A stretch of 64,000 nucleotides of DNA from Tropicimonas sp033101155 (GTDB lineage Bacteria > Pseudomonadota > Alphaproteobacteria > Rhodobacterales > Rhodobacteraceae), in assembly GCF_033101155.1 (NCBI RefSeq), contig NZ_JAWMPX010000011.1, positions 1-64,000 of the forward strand, in the 5' to 3' direction. The notes beneath the pieces were generated by a model that saw only the letters and a program-made list of their open reading frames with translations, searched no databases and was not told where the DNA came from. Shown piece after piece: positions 17,565 to 26,361 of the stretch. The position numbers and the translations under genes are program-made. Numbering within the stretch: the stretch's first letter is position 1; each line of letters opens with the position of its first letter.

Positions 17565-18877
17565 GGTGGCGCGCGGGAAAGGACATCCGACGATCGCACA
17601 TCCCTGACGCTCCGGGACGGATGGATGCGAGGGCCCGGGTGGTATCGGCTCTCAAGGTGATCTCCAGGTGCTTCGGCCGCCCTGTCCCGGGGCGATCCGG
17701 GCGTGCGGACCCCACGGCGCCCTGCGCACGGCGCGTCTCCCTGGCGGTCCTGTCGTCATGTGTGCTGGCGTTTGGGCTCTCTGCTTGTGGTCCTCCCGAG
17801 CGTGCCCCCTACACCTTGCAGGATCTCGATGCGGCCGGCCCGTTATCGGCGCCCGCCGCACGGTTCTGGGCCGACAGCCCGGCGGAGGTCCAGGCACGCG
17901 CCTTCAGCGACGTCACGCCCGGCACCGATGGGCGCATCGACATCCTCGCGCTGTCCGGAGGCGGACCAGACGGGGCATTCGGCGCGGGCCTTCTGAGTGG
18001 CTGGACGAAAACCGGCACACGCCCGGTTCCGGAAATCGTGACCGGGGTGAGCATCGGGGCGGTCATTGCCCCGATCGCATTTCTCGGGTCACGCTACGAC
18101 CCCATGTTGGCCGCGCTCTCCAAGGCGGATGCTGACGGCTTCAGGCTTGCGGTCAGCCCGACCTCGCTGGCCGGTGTGAGTGGCGTGTTCAGCGCGAGAA
18201 AGGTCGAGGCCTTCGTTCGCCAGGTGGTGACGCAGGACGTGGTTGACGAGATCGCCGCCGCCCATCTCGACGGACGCAGATTGTATGTCGCGACAGCAAA
18301 TATCGATGCTCAAAGGATGGCAATCTGGGATATCGGCGCGATTGCCGCCTCAGGCTCGGACACCGCGCGTGAAACGATTGTCGACATCATCGTTGCGGCG
18401 GCGTCGATCCCCGCAGCCTTCCCGGCGCAACCGATCCGAACAAGATCGAACGGGAGGGAGTTGACCGAGCTGCATGTCGATGCCGGGACAATCGCGCAGG
18501 TCTGGATCCCGGACCCGGTCCTCGTCCGGAACGCGACGGGGCGGGCCGGAACAGTCTGGGCCGTGATGAACATCTCACTGGAGCCGGAGTTCAAGCTCAG
18601 TTCCGGCCGCGCCACGGACCTGTCCAAGCAGGCCATCGGCTCGGTGTTCAAATCCGCCGCCTATTCGGAACTCACCAAGGCGCATGCGAGATCGCGGCAA
18701 GCGGGGTATCGCTTCAACCTGGCCTATATCCGCGAGGGATGGCCCGAGGCCGAAAATGTCCTGAGTTTTGACCCTTTGCGCATGGAAGAGGTCTTCGAGT
18801 TTGCGTTTGACAGAACGTTGAATGACGAGGTCTGGACCGGATCGATCCCGGCGGCATACACCACGCCGTCGCCATAG
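17561..18877 (+). CDS. Patatin-like phospholipase lipoprotein
   Basis: Carries the patatin catalytic set: oxyanion loop SGGGPDGAFGAG, nucleophile elbow GVSIGA (Gly-x-Ser-x-Gly) and HVDAG with the catalytic Asp. A hydrophobic stretch ends in the lipobox FGLSAC, so the mature protein is probably an envelope lipoprotein. The start is uncertain: GTG 17561 overlaps the PLD stop but leaves about 75 residues before the lipid Cys, long for a signal; in-frame ATG 17621 and GTG 17639 are alternatives. Expected to hydrolyse phospholipid acyl chains; paired with the ClsC-like gene. Confidence 0.85.
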   Translation: MRWRAGKDIRRSHIPDAPGRMDARARVVSALKVISRCFGRPVPGRSGRADPTAPCARRVSLAVLSSCVLAFGLSACGPPERAPYTLQDLDAAGPLSAPAARFWADSPAEVQARAFSDVTPGTDGRIDILALSGGGPDGAFGAGLLSGWTKTGTRPVPEIVTGVSIGAVIAPIAFLGSRYDPMLAALSKADADGFRLAVSPTSLAGVSGVFSARKVEAFVRQVVTQDVVDEIAAAHLDGRRLYVATANIDAQRMAIWDIGAIAASGSDTARETIVDIIVAAASIPAAFPAQPIRTRSNGRELTELHVDAGTIAQVWIPDPVLVRNATGRAGTVWAVMNISLEPEFKLSSGRATDLSKQAIGSVFKSAAYSELTKAHARSRQAGYRFNLAYIREGWPEAENVLSFDPLRMEEVFEFAFDRTLNDEVWTGSIPAAYTTPSP

Positions 18878-18941
18878 CTCGGGGCAGGGTGGTGCCAGGG
18901 GGCAACCCGTTGAGCAGGGCCGGGAGGAGGGCTCCGGGCCG

Positions 18942-18960
18942 TCCGGGGGCGTTCCCCGGA
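18942..18960. terminator. Hairpin between convergent patatin and desaturase genes
   Basis: TCCGGGG (18942-18948) and CCCCGGA (18954-18960) form a perfect GC-rich stem with a five-base loop between the ends of two convergent genes. A following T-run is absent, so it is a weak bidirectional terminator candidate. Confidence 0.4.
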
Positions 18961-19012
18961 CTAGACCACGGTCACATCGCAAACAGGAGCACTTCAGGAC
19001 CCTGTCCCGGCA

Positions 19013-20047
19013 TCACCCATGTTGGGCGTGGGCCTCGGAGAATGAGACGAGCCGCCGTGTCTCGGCGTCCCAGAGTTTCAGGCCGACCGTTGAGAAGCTT
19101 TCGCGAATGGTCATCCGGTTGCTGTCGGCCAGCTCGCCGTGATCGCGCAGGACTTCCGGCAGGCGATAGAACGGAATGCGGCTGTAGAGATGGTGCACAT
19201 GGTGGATCCCGATATTGGCGGAGACCCATTGCAGCGGCGACGGCAAGACGTAGTGCGAGCTGCCGTGCAGTGCCGACTCGTGAAGCTGCCAGTCGCCTTC
19301 CGCTTCCCACTGTGTGTGCTCGAACTGGTGTTGCACGTAGAAGAGCCAAACGCCCGCAGTGGCAGCGATCAGGGTCGAGGGCAGGAAGATCAGCAGAAGC
19401 GGCATCGTCCCGCCGAGATACCAGATCAGCGCAACGGCCAGAAGGATGGCGAGATTGGTGCCCATCGAGCTGACCCAGTATTTCGCGCCGTCCATCAGCC
19501 CCAGCGGCAGTCGGTTCTCCAGCAGGAACAGGTAGCCCGGACCAAAACCGAACAGAACGATCGGGTGGCGGTAGAGACGGTATTTCAGCCGGCCAAAGGG
19601 CGTCAGGGCGGCATATTCCTCGACCGTCAGGGTCAGGATGTCGCCCATTCCCCGGCGGCCCAGATTGCCGGCAGAGCTATGGTGAATCGCGTGTGACCGC
19701 CGCCAGACGTCGTAAGGGGTCAGGGTGAGCACACCGATGCAGCGCCCGGCCCAGTCGCTGAGAGCCCGGTTCTTGAAGAAGGATCCGTGCCCGCAATCGT
19801 GCTGGATCGCAAACAGGCGTAGCAGGAATGGCGCGACAAGAAGGGAGATCGCCAGCGCGAGCCAGTTGCTGATCGACAGCGCGTACCAGGCGAGTCCCCA
19901 CAGAAGGACGAATGGAATGGCGGTAATCGCCAGTTCAAACGTGCTACGGCGATTGCTCGGCTCACGGTACTTCGCCAGAATCCTGACCCAGTCGCTCGCT
20001 TTTTGGGGACTGGGCTGCGCCCCCCTACAGCCCGAAGTTCCTGTCAT
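19013..20047 (-). CDS. Membrane fatty acid desaturase
   Basis: A 344-residue integral membrane di-iron desaturase. The three histidine boxes are visible: HDCGHGS, HAIHHSS and HHVHHLYS, with hydrophobic segments before the first box and between the second and third. The ATG at 20047 is preferred over an upstream in-frame start. The pattern matches the delta-12/omega-6 (DesA/FAD2-like) group, which introduces double bases into lipid-linked acyl chains; regiochemistry cannot be read from sequence. It lies in a cluster of lipid genes. Confidence 0.9.
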   Translation of the reverse strand: MTGTSGCRGAQPSPQKASDWVRILAKYREPSNRRSTFELAITAIPFVLLWGLAWYALSISNWLALAISLLVAPFLLRLFAIQHDCGHGSFFKNRALSDWAGRCIGVLTLTPYDVWRRSHAIHHSSAGNLGRRGMGDILTLTVEEYAALTPFGRLKYRLYRHPIVLFGFGPGYLFLLENRLPLGLMDGAKYWVSSMGTNLAILLAVALIWYLGGTMPLLLIFLPSTLIAATAGVWLFYVQHQFEHTQWEAEGDWQLHESALHGSSHYVLPSPLQWVSANIGIHHVHHLYSRIPFYRLPEVLRDHGELADSNRMTIRESFSTVGLKLWDAETRRLVSFSEAHAQHG

Positions 20048-20269
20048 GCACCTACTGCTCTGTTGTTCAGGACGCGGATAAACTATCGACGCCGCATGAC
20101 AAGCAAAATCTAGCTGTCGGGTCACGCCAATCGAAAACCTGAGGCGCCGAAACGGGGGGGCTGGCGTCTTTGACGCGAAGACCGGCGGCGTCTGTTTCGC
20201 TCTGAGGGGCCGCCTTCCAAGCGCGTCCGGATGGCGGGGGATTTGCAGCCCTTTACCGGCAAAACTCCG

Positions 20270-21022
20270 TCACCGCTGGGCTTTCCGTGACCTGCGCACA
20301 GATGTGAGCCCCCAGATGATGCAGCCGATATAGGCGAATGTCAGCAGGGTCAGGGTCGCCCACAGATATGTCAGCAGCGCCGCCGTCAGGAGCACGGTGC
20401 CCAGGAGAACGAATTTCGTGTTCCGGCGGTCCACGACGGCATTCTTGAAGGAATATGTCGGGATGCGACTGATCATCAACAAGCCGACAACGCAGACATA
20501 GGCGGCGATGATGGTGGGCGGGGCAAGGGCAAGATCGGACACGGCGAAGGAGAGCACCATGGGCAGCAATACAAGCAGCGCACCGGCCGGCGCCGGCACG
20601 CCGACGAAGAAGTCGGACGGTGGGGCGCCGGTTTCCAGTCGGCTGCTGACATTGAAGCGGGCCAGTCGCAAGACGCAGCAAATGCTGTAGGTGAGGACAG
20701 CCAGCCAACCAGCGCCGCGGAAATCCTGAAGCGTCCAACTGTGCAGGATCAGGACGGGCGCCACGCCGAAGTTCAGAAAATCGGCGAGGGAATCGAGCTC
20801 CGCGCCGATCGGAGATTCGGCCTTCATCATGCGCGCCAGACCACCGTCCAACCCGTCGAGAACGCAGGCCGCCACGATCAGGCGGACAGCCATTTCATAG
20901 TTTCCCTCATAGCCGAACCGGATCGCCGTCAGGCCTGCGCAAATCGCCATGATGGTCAGCAGGTTCGGCAGCAGCTGGAAGATGGGAACGTCTTTTTTCT
21001 TGTCCGTCGCGTTGTCGGGCAT
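20270..21022 (-). CDS. pssA: CDP-diacylglycerol--serine O-phosphatidyltransferase
   Basis: A 250-residue membrane protein of the CDP-alcohol phosphotransferase family. The signature Asp-Gly-x2-Ala-Arg-x8-Gly-x3-Asp-x3-Asp is complete in LDGGLARMMKAESPIGAELD plus SLAD. It makes phosphatidylserine from CDP-diacylglycerol and serine in the inner membrane. It starts three bases after the psd stop, so the two enzymes of phosphatidylethanolamine synthesis form one operon (psd first). Confidence 0.95.
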   Translation of the reverse strand: MPDNATDKKKDVPIFQLLPNLLTIMAICAGLTAIRFGYEGNYEMAVRLIVAACVLDGLDGGLARMMKAESPIGAELDSLADFLNFGVAPVLILHSWTLQDFRGAGWLAVLTYSICCVLRLARFNVSSRLETGAPPSDFFVGVPAPAGALLVLLPMVLSFAVSDLALAPPTIIAAYVCVVGLLMISRIPTYSFKNAVVDRRNTKFVLLGTVLLTAALLTYLWATLTLLTFAYIGCIIWGLTSVRRSRKAQR

Positions 21023-21025
21023 CGC

Positions 21026-21718
21026 TCAGTCCACCCGAGCCGAACGCGCGGGTTCCCCGGAGGTCAGGTCGGCGATAATCGACTCCCCGGCGACCATGGT
21101 TTGCCCCAGGCTCACCATCGGATGCACACCGTCCGGCAGATAGACATCTAGACGCGACCCGAAGCGGATCAACCCAAATCGCTCGCCGGTTTCCAGCCCG
21201 TCCCCCTCGGAGGAAAAACAGACGATTCGCCGCGCGACCAGGCCCGCGATCTGAACAACCGCGATCTGACGCCCATCCGGCATTTCGATACACAGGCTGT
21301 TGCGTTCATTGTCGGCACTCGCCTTGTCCAGCGACGCATTGAAGAATTTGCCCGGACGATAGGCGATCGCTGCGATCCGGCCCGCAATCGGGGCGCGGTT
21401 CACATGGCAATTGAAGACGCTCATGAAGACGCTCACGCGGGTCAGCGCCTCGTCCGACATGCCAAGCTCGGCCGGCGGTACGGCCTTCTCGATAAGGGAC
21501 ACGACGCCGTCAGCGGGGCTGACAATCAGGCCCTCTCGCGTTGGCGTCGCCCGCACCGGATCACGGAAGAAATAGTAGCACCAGACCGTCAGCCCAACCC
21601 CGATCCAGCCCAGAAAGGCGGAGAGCAGGAACAGGACGGCGGTAATGGCCGCGAAGATCGCGACAAATTTCCGCCCTTCCGGATGCATCGGCTTCAGGAA
21701 CGTATCGCGCATTTTCAT
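21026..21718 (-). CDS. psd: Phosphatidylserine decarboxylase proenzyme
   Basis: A 230-residue short (type II) PSD. The self-cleavage site that makes the pyruvoyl group is the Gly-Ser of RFGSRLDVYLP near the C-terminus, and the conserved NCHVNRAPIAG and YRPGKFFNASLDKAS blocks are present. It converts phosphatidylserine to phosphatidylethanolamine at the inner membrane and is transcribed with pssA. ATG 21712 is an alternative start two codons downstream. Confidence 0.95.
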   Translation of the reverse strand: MKMRDTFLKPMHPEGRKFVAIFAAITAVLFLLSAFLGWIGVGLTVWCYYFFRDPVRATPTREGLIVSPADGVVSLIEKAVPPAELGMSDEALTRVSVFMSVFNCHVNRAPIAGRIAAIAYRPGKFFNASLDKASADNERNSLCIEMPDGRQIAVVQIAGLVARRIVCFSSEGDGLETGERFGLIRFGSRLDVYLPDGVHPMVSLGQTMVAGESIIADLTSGEPARSARVD

Positions 21719-21859
21719 CGAGGGGCTACCAGTCTTTCAAGTGCCGTAGATACATAGACCAATCGCATCGGGAAGCAAAACACAACCCGGGTGAGCGTGG
21801 CGGCAAGAGGGACGTGGAGGGACCGGACCTGAGAGTGTTCACGGAACCATGACGCTGCC

Positions 21860-22534
21860 CTAAGCCGGAATGCCTTCAGGCAAGACGCGGGAATAGACCG
21901 ATTCCAGATGATCGACCATCGTGCGCGCGGCGAGTTCGCTGTCTCCCGCCGTGATGGCCGCGACGATGGCATCATGTTCGCGAAAGCTGGAATAGTCGCT
22001 CGCCGGCTTGCGCGTCATGCGGGGCTGTCCCCAGACAATGGACCGTCGGACCGAATTCAGCGTTTCGAAGAAATACAGGAATAACTGGTTATGCGTGGCG
22101 CGCGCGATGGCCTGATGCAGGTTGTTGTCCCATGCCTCATAGGAACGCCAGTCCTTGGACGCTCGGCATCGATCAGCACAGAGCCTCATCTGGTCGCGAT
22201 CCGATTTGGTGGCGTGGCGCGCGGCCAACCGGCTCAACTCGGGTTCGACGGTCAGCCGGACCGCCACGACCTGGGCCGGTTTGATCTGATCGCGGAGATA
22301 GGTGACGTCCTTGAGGTTCAGGACGGGCCGCGCCCCGACAAAGGTTCCCCGTCCGACATGGCGCCAGATCCGGCCATCCGCTTCGAGTTCGGCTAGGGCG
22401 CCGCGCAGCTTGTTGCGCGTTGTTCCGAGAATCTCGCACAGCTCCCGCTCTGGCGGCAGACGGTCATTGTGCCGGTATCCGGCCGTCTCGATCAGATCGC
22501 GCAGCTTCTTCGCAAGGTCGATCGCCTTCGTCAT
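21860..22534 (-). CDS. GntR/FCD-family regulator of the adjacent FAH operon (copy A)
   Basis: A 224-residue regulator with an N-terminal wHTH (LPPERELCEILGTTRNKLRGALAEL, WRHVGRGTFVG) and an FCD domain. It is divergent from the FAH-hydrolase/ABC operon and is probably its regulator. It resembles copy B at 32479-33165, which also stands divergent to an FAH gene: both have IWRHVGxGTFVG and an EHDAIVxAI stretch preceded by a Trp-Gly motif (SIVWGQ versus VVTWGT). Confidence 0.9.
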   Translation of the reverse strand: MTKAIDLAKKLRDLIETAGYRHNDRLPPERELCEILGTTRNKLRGALAELEADGRIWRHVGRGTFVGARPVLNLKDVTYLRDQIKPAQVVAVRLTVEPELSRLAARHATKSDRDQMRLCADRCRASKDWRSYEAWDNNLHQAIARATHNQLFLYFFETLNSVRRSIVWGQPRMTRKPASDYSSFREHDAIVAAITAGDSELAARTMVDHLESVYSRVLPEGIPA

Positions 22535-22541
22535 GGATCAC

Positions 22542-22569
22542 CCAATTCAGCCATTGGTTGGTTGATTGA
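22542..22569. promoter_or_regulatory. Putative GntR operator in the divergent GntR-FAH region (copy A)
   Basis: CCAAT (22542-22546) and ATTGG (22553-22557) form an inverted repeat right upstream of the GntR start. It runs into ATTGGTTGGTTGATTGA (22553-22569), which nearly matches ATTGGTTTGGATTGATT at 33262-33278 upstream of the second GntR-FAH pair. The repeated half-site suggests the two paralogous regulators recognise similar DNA. Confidence 0.5.
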
Positions 22570-22677
22570 AACTCTATGTCAGTAAAAAATCGATGAAAAG
22601 GGAGAATGATCAGAAATACCCCGAAATCTGGGAGGTTTCGGCCGACGAGAAACCCAAGCACGAGGGAGGAGCACCGA

Positions 22678-23604
22678 GTGCGACTTGCTACGATTTCCCT
22701 GAATGGGCGGCCTGCTTGCGTCGCCATTCTGAAGAACGGCGCCATGCTGGATATTGCAAAGGCCGCGGCGGATCTGCCCGACCCGGCCCGAGGCGCACTG
22801 AACGCAAAGACCATGCAACAGCTGATTGCCAGCGGACCCGAGGCATTGGACCTGGTGCGCGGCCTTCTGGCCGAGGCCGAGGATGGCAAACATGCCGGCG
22901 TGCTGGCCCCGGCGGATGCGTCGCTGCTCGCGCCGATCCCGGATCCCCACAAGAACGTCTTCTGCGTCGGTCGCAACTATGCCGAACATATCGCAGAGGG
23001 TGACCGGGCGCAGAAACAGAAAGTCGGCGTCACCGAGCACCCGGTTTTCTTCACCAAGCCGCCCACCGCGATCGTGGCCCCGGACGGCGACGTGCTGCTG
23101 TTCCCCGAGGTTTCCGAAGCGATCGACTACGAGGTCGAGTTGACCGTCGTGATCGGCAAGCCCGGCCGCAACATCTCCAGTGCCGATGCCATGGAACATG
23201 TTTTCGGCTATACTATCCTGAACGACATCACGGCCCGCGACATTCAACGGCGCCATGGCGGCCAGTATTTCAAGGGCAAGGGCCTGGACGGGTCCTGTCC
23301 CATTGGCCCGTGTATCGTCACGGCCGATGCGATCAGCAATCCGCATGGCCTGTCGATTGGCACCAAGGTCAATGGCGAACAACGCCAAAATGGCAACACG
23401 GCGGATATGATCTTCGACATTCCGACGCTGATTGCCTCGGTGTCCGAAGGCCTGACGCTGGAGCCCGGCGACATGATCGCCACCGGCACCCCATCCGGCG
23501 TCGGCTACGCCATGGACCCGCCCCGTTACCTGAAGGACGGCGACAGGGTGGTTTGCGAAATATCCGAGATCGGCACGCTCGAAAACACCGTGCGCGCTGT
23601 TTAA
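22678..23604 (+). CDS. Fumarylacetoacetate hydrolase (FAH) family protein, copy A
   Basis: A 308-residue FAH-family protein. GTG 22678 is chosen because GGGAGGAG lies at 22664-22671 and the family N-terminus (VRLATISLNGRPACV) starts there. Metal-binding and catalytic stretches are visible: VGRNYAEH, the acidic EVELTVVIGK, GYTILNDITARDIQ, and the C-terminal GDMIATGTPSGVG. Family members hydrolyse or decarboxylate C-C bonds of 2-oxo acids. First gene of an operon with an ABC importer, so it should act on the imported compound or its breakdown product. Confidence 0.92.
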   Translation: MRLATISLNGRPACVAILKNGAMLDIAKAAADLPDPARGALNAKTMQQLIASGPEALDLVRGLLAEAEDGKHAGVLAPADASLLAPIPDPHKNVFCVGRNYAEHIAEGDRAQKQKVGVTEHPVFFTKPPTAIVAPDGDVLLFPEVSEAIDYEVELTVVIGKPGRNISSADAMEHVFGYTILNDITARDIQRRHGGQYFKGKGLDGSCPIGPCIVTADAISNPHGLSIGTKVNGEQRQNGNTADMIFDIPTLIASVSEGLTLEPGDMIATGTPSGVGYAMDPPRYLKDGDRVVCEISEIGTLENTVRAV

Positions 23605-23663
23605 AGGGCCGCCGCGTGGAGGAGCGCGGCAAAGGTCCAATACACCAGGGAGGAGACACGATC

Positions 23664-24689
23664 ATGTTTAACAGAAGAGCATTCACCGCATCGGTACTCG
23701 CGGCGATTCCGGCCGCAGGTCTGATGGGAACAGTCGCGTTCGCGCAGGACATGCGCGAAATCACATTCGTGCAGCCGAGCCCCTCTGCCATCAACTCGTT
23801 CCCCGTCTTCGTCGCGATCGGCGAAGGATATTTCGAGGAAGAGGGTCTCAAGGTCACCGTCGAGGCGATCAACGGTTCGGGCGCGGTGCTGCAGGCACTG
23901 TCGGCGGGACAGGCGGAATTCGGTCGTCCGGGTCCCGGCCCGCTGATCGCCGCGCGGTCGCGCGGTGTGGATGCCGTCCACATCTATAACGTGGCCGCAC
24001 GCAGCAACTTCGGGGTTGCGGTGCAGGAGGAGTCCGAGATCCAGAGCGTTGAGGAGCTCAAGGGCAAGGTCATCGGCACCGGTACGGCAGATGGCGCGGA
24101 AGTCGGCTTTGCCCGCAACGTGATGTCCAGCGTCGGCATGACCGCAGGCGAGGATTTCGAATTCCTGACCGTCGGCGACGGTGGACCGGCGACCGCTGCC
24201 TTCCTGAATGGCGAGATCGACGCCTATTCTGCCTCCACAGCCGACACCGCCATCCTGAACCAGCGCGGCATGCCTGTGCGTGACATCACGCCCGCGGAGT
24301 TTGGCCGCTTCTTCGGCAACGGCATCGCAACCATGGCCGACACGATCGCCAATGATCGCGAGCTGGTCGAAGGCTGGAGCCGTGCCTTCGCACGCGGCCA
24401 CGCCTTCGCGCTTGATGACGCGAACCGCGAGGCCGTGCTCAAGCACCTGGCGGACGGCAACCCGCAGGAAGGCGAGGACAAGGAGTTCCAGTCGGCGTTG
24501 TTTGACGCCGTGCGCTCGAAAACCATCCCGACTGACGAGGCTGAGCATCCCGGTTGGTATCCGGCTGAAGTCTGGCAGGAATGGCAGGACGCGCTTGTCG
24601 CAGGCGGAGAGATTTCCGCACCGCTCGACGATCTGGGCGCGGCCTGGACCAACGAGTTTGCCGCCAGCGGCAACGAGGCGGTCCAATAA
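23664..24689 (+). CDS. ABC transporter substrate-binding protein (NMT1/SsuA-like)
   Basis: A 341-residue periplasmic protein. ATG 23664 follows GGGAGGAG (23648-23655). The signal peptide ends at VAFAQD. The mature part shows the NMT1/THI5-like pattern: FPVFVAIGEGYFEEEGLKV, SAGQAEFGRPGPGPL and VEELKGKVIGTGTADGAE. This class binds sulfonates, pyrimidine precursors, nitriles or aromatic acids; the ligand here is unknown. The stop overlaps the ATPase start by one base. Confidence 0.9.
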   Translation: MFNRRAFTASVLAAIPAAGLMGTVAFAQDMREITFVQPSPSAINSFPVFVAIGEGYFEEEGLKVTVEAINGSGAVLQALSAGQAEFGRPGPGPLIAARSRGVDAVHIYNVAARSNFGVAVQEESEIQSVEELKGKVIGTGTADGAEVGFARNVMSSVGMTAGEDFEFLTVGDGGPATAAFLNGEIDAYSASTADTAILNQRGMPVRDITPAEFGRFFGNGIATMADTIANDRELVEGWSRAFARGHAFALDDANREAVLKHLADGNPQEGEDKEFQSALFDAVRSKTIPTDEAEHPGWYPAEVWQEWQDALVAGGEISAPLDDLGAAWTNEFAASGNEAVQ

Positions 24690-25498
24690 TGACCGCGGCC
24701 CCTGCCCATGACTACGCCGGCGCGCCTGTAGGCGCGCCGGTCTACGAGTTGACGAATGTCAGCAAGACCTATGCGCGCAACCTCGTTGTTGCGCTGGAGG
24801 ATGTCAGCCTGACCTTGAGAAAGGGAAGCTTCACCTCCGTCATCGGGTCGAGCGGTTGCGGGAAATCGACGCTGCTCAAGATCATGGCTGGTCTCATCCC
24901 TCCCACGAAGGGGCGGGTGGTGCTACAGGGCAAGCCGGTGACCGGCCCCCGTCACGACATCGGGATGATGTTTCAGCAGGCAACGCTGTTCCCGTGGAAG
25001 ACTGCGGCGGAAAACATCGTCCTGCCGATCGAGATCCGCGACGGCAAGGCGGCCGCGAAGAAGGCCATCGAGTCTGCGCATGACCTTCTCGAGATGGTGG
25101 GGCTCGAGGGCTTCGAGAATGTCTATCCGAACGAGCTTTCGGGGGGCATGGCACAGCGTGCCGCGATCTGTCGGATGCTCATCACGGAACCGGCCGTTCT
25201 CTTGCTGGACGAACCGTTCAGCGCGCTCGACGAGCTGTCGCGTGACATGATGAACATGGAGCTGCAGCGGATCTGCCGGGAACAGCATGCGACCGCCTTC
25301 CTGGTCACCCATTCGATCCAGGAGGCCGTGATCCTGTCGGACGACATTGTTGTCATGAAGCCGCGCCCCGGCCGCCTGGCCGAGATCATCGAGGTTGACC
25401 TGCCGCGGCCACGCACGCTGGACATGATGACAACGCCGAAATTCGGCGAGATCGTCGACCACATCCGTGGCCTTCTGGACAAGGGAGAAGACATGTGA
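24689..25498 (+). CDS. ABC transporter ATP-binding protein (SsuB/TauB-like)
   Basis: A 269-residue ATPase with Walker A GSSGCGKST, Q-loop MMFQQATLFPW, signature LSGGMAQR (Gln and Arg typical, Met unusual but tolerated), Walker B VLLLDEP and the His of the switch (LVTHSIQEA). The last residues overlap the permease start (GTGA). It powers import with the neighbouring SBP and permease. Confidence 0.95.
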   Translation: MTAAPAHDYAGAPVGAPVYELTNVSKTYARNLVVALEDVSLTLRKGSFTSVIGSSGCGKSTLLKIMAGLIPPTKGRVVLQGKPVTGPRHDIGMMFQQATLFPWKTAAENIVLPIEIRDGKAAAKKAIESAHDLLEMVGLEGFENVYPNELSGGMAQRAAICRMLITEPAVLLLDEPFSALDELSRDMMNMELQRICREQHATAFLVTHSIQEAVILSDDIVVMKPRPGRLAEIIEVDLPRPRTLDMMTTPKFGEIVDHIRGLLDKGEDM

Positions 25499-26361
25499 CC
25501 GACATTCATGCCAATGATCCTGCCAAGGAGGAACCGCTGCAGGACACTGTCTGGACACAGGACGTTCACTTCATCGACTCCGTGCCCCGATGGATCGCCA
25601 TGTGGTTCGTCTTCTTCGTGTTTATCGGCACCTGGCAACTGGTGACGAGCTTCGGCCTCGTGTCGCCGATCATCCTGCCGACGCCCTGGGAAACCCTGGA
25701 AGACATGATCTTCGTCGGCAAGAACCTCCTGACCGGGGGCTACATGCTCGGAGCGCTCTGGATCACGTTCAAGGAGGTGATTTACGGCTTCGCCCTCGCC
25801 ATAGCGCTCGGGTTCTCTCTCGGCGTCCTCGTCGGCGAGACAGCCTTCGGCGAAAAGGCCGTGATGCCCTATCTCGTGGCCATCGACACCATGCCGAAAG
25901 TGGCCTTCGCGCCGCTTTTCGTTGCCTGGCTGGGCTTCGGGATCGAATCCAAGGTGGCGCTTGCCGCCTTCATCGCAACCTTCCCGATCGTTGTGGGGAC
26001 AGCTGCGGGGCTTCACGCCGCGGATTCGAACGCCCGGATGCTCTTCAAGACCATGGGCGCCAGCCGGATGCAGACATTGTTCAAGATGAAGCTGCCGACC
26101 GGCCTTCCGCAGATCTTCACCGGGCTCAAGATCGGGGCCGTCGGCGTCATGGCGGGCGCGATCACCGGCGAGTTCCTCGGTGGCGGCAAGGGCTTTGGCG
26201 AGTTGATCCGGGTTGCGGCCTCGCAGCTCAACACCCCGCGCGTGTTTTCGTTGATCCTCTATCTCAGCCTCGTTGGCCTCGCGGTCTTCGCCTCTGTGAC
26301 CTGGACCCAACGCAAGGTCGTGTTCTGGCACAAGGAACGGGTGGGTGGCGATGACCACTGA
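25495..26361 (+). CDS. ABC transporter permease (SsuC/TauC-like)
   Basis: A 288-residue membrane protein with about six hydrophobic segments and the EAA loop MGASRMQTLFKMKLPTGLPQIFTGLKIG (split about residues 177-204) that contacts the ATPase. GTG 25495 overlaps the ATPase stop. It forms the inner membrane channel of the NMT1/SsuA-like importer. Confidence 0.93.
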   Translation: MTDIHANDPAKEEPLQDTVWTQDVHFIDSVPRWIAMWFVFFVFIGTWQLVTSFGLVSPIILPTPWETLEDMIFVGKNLLTGGYMLGALWITFKEVIYGFALAIALGFSLGVLVGETAFGEKAVMPYLVAIDTMPKVAFAPLFVAWLGFGIESKVALAAFIATFPIVVGTAAGLHAADSNARMLFKTMGASRMQTLFKMKLPTGLPQIFTGLKIGAVGVMAGAITGEFLGGGKGFGELIRVAASQLNTPRVFSLILYLSLVGLAVFASVTWTQRKVVFWHKERVGGDDH

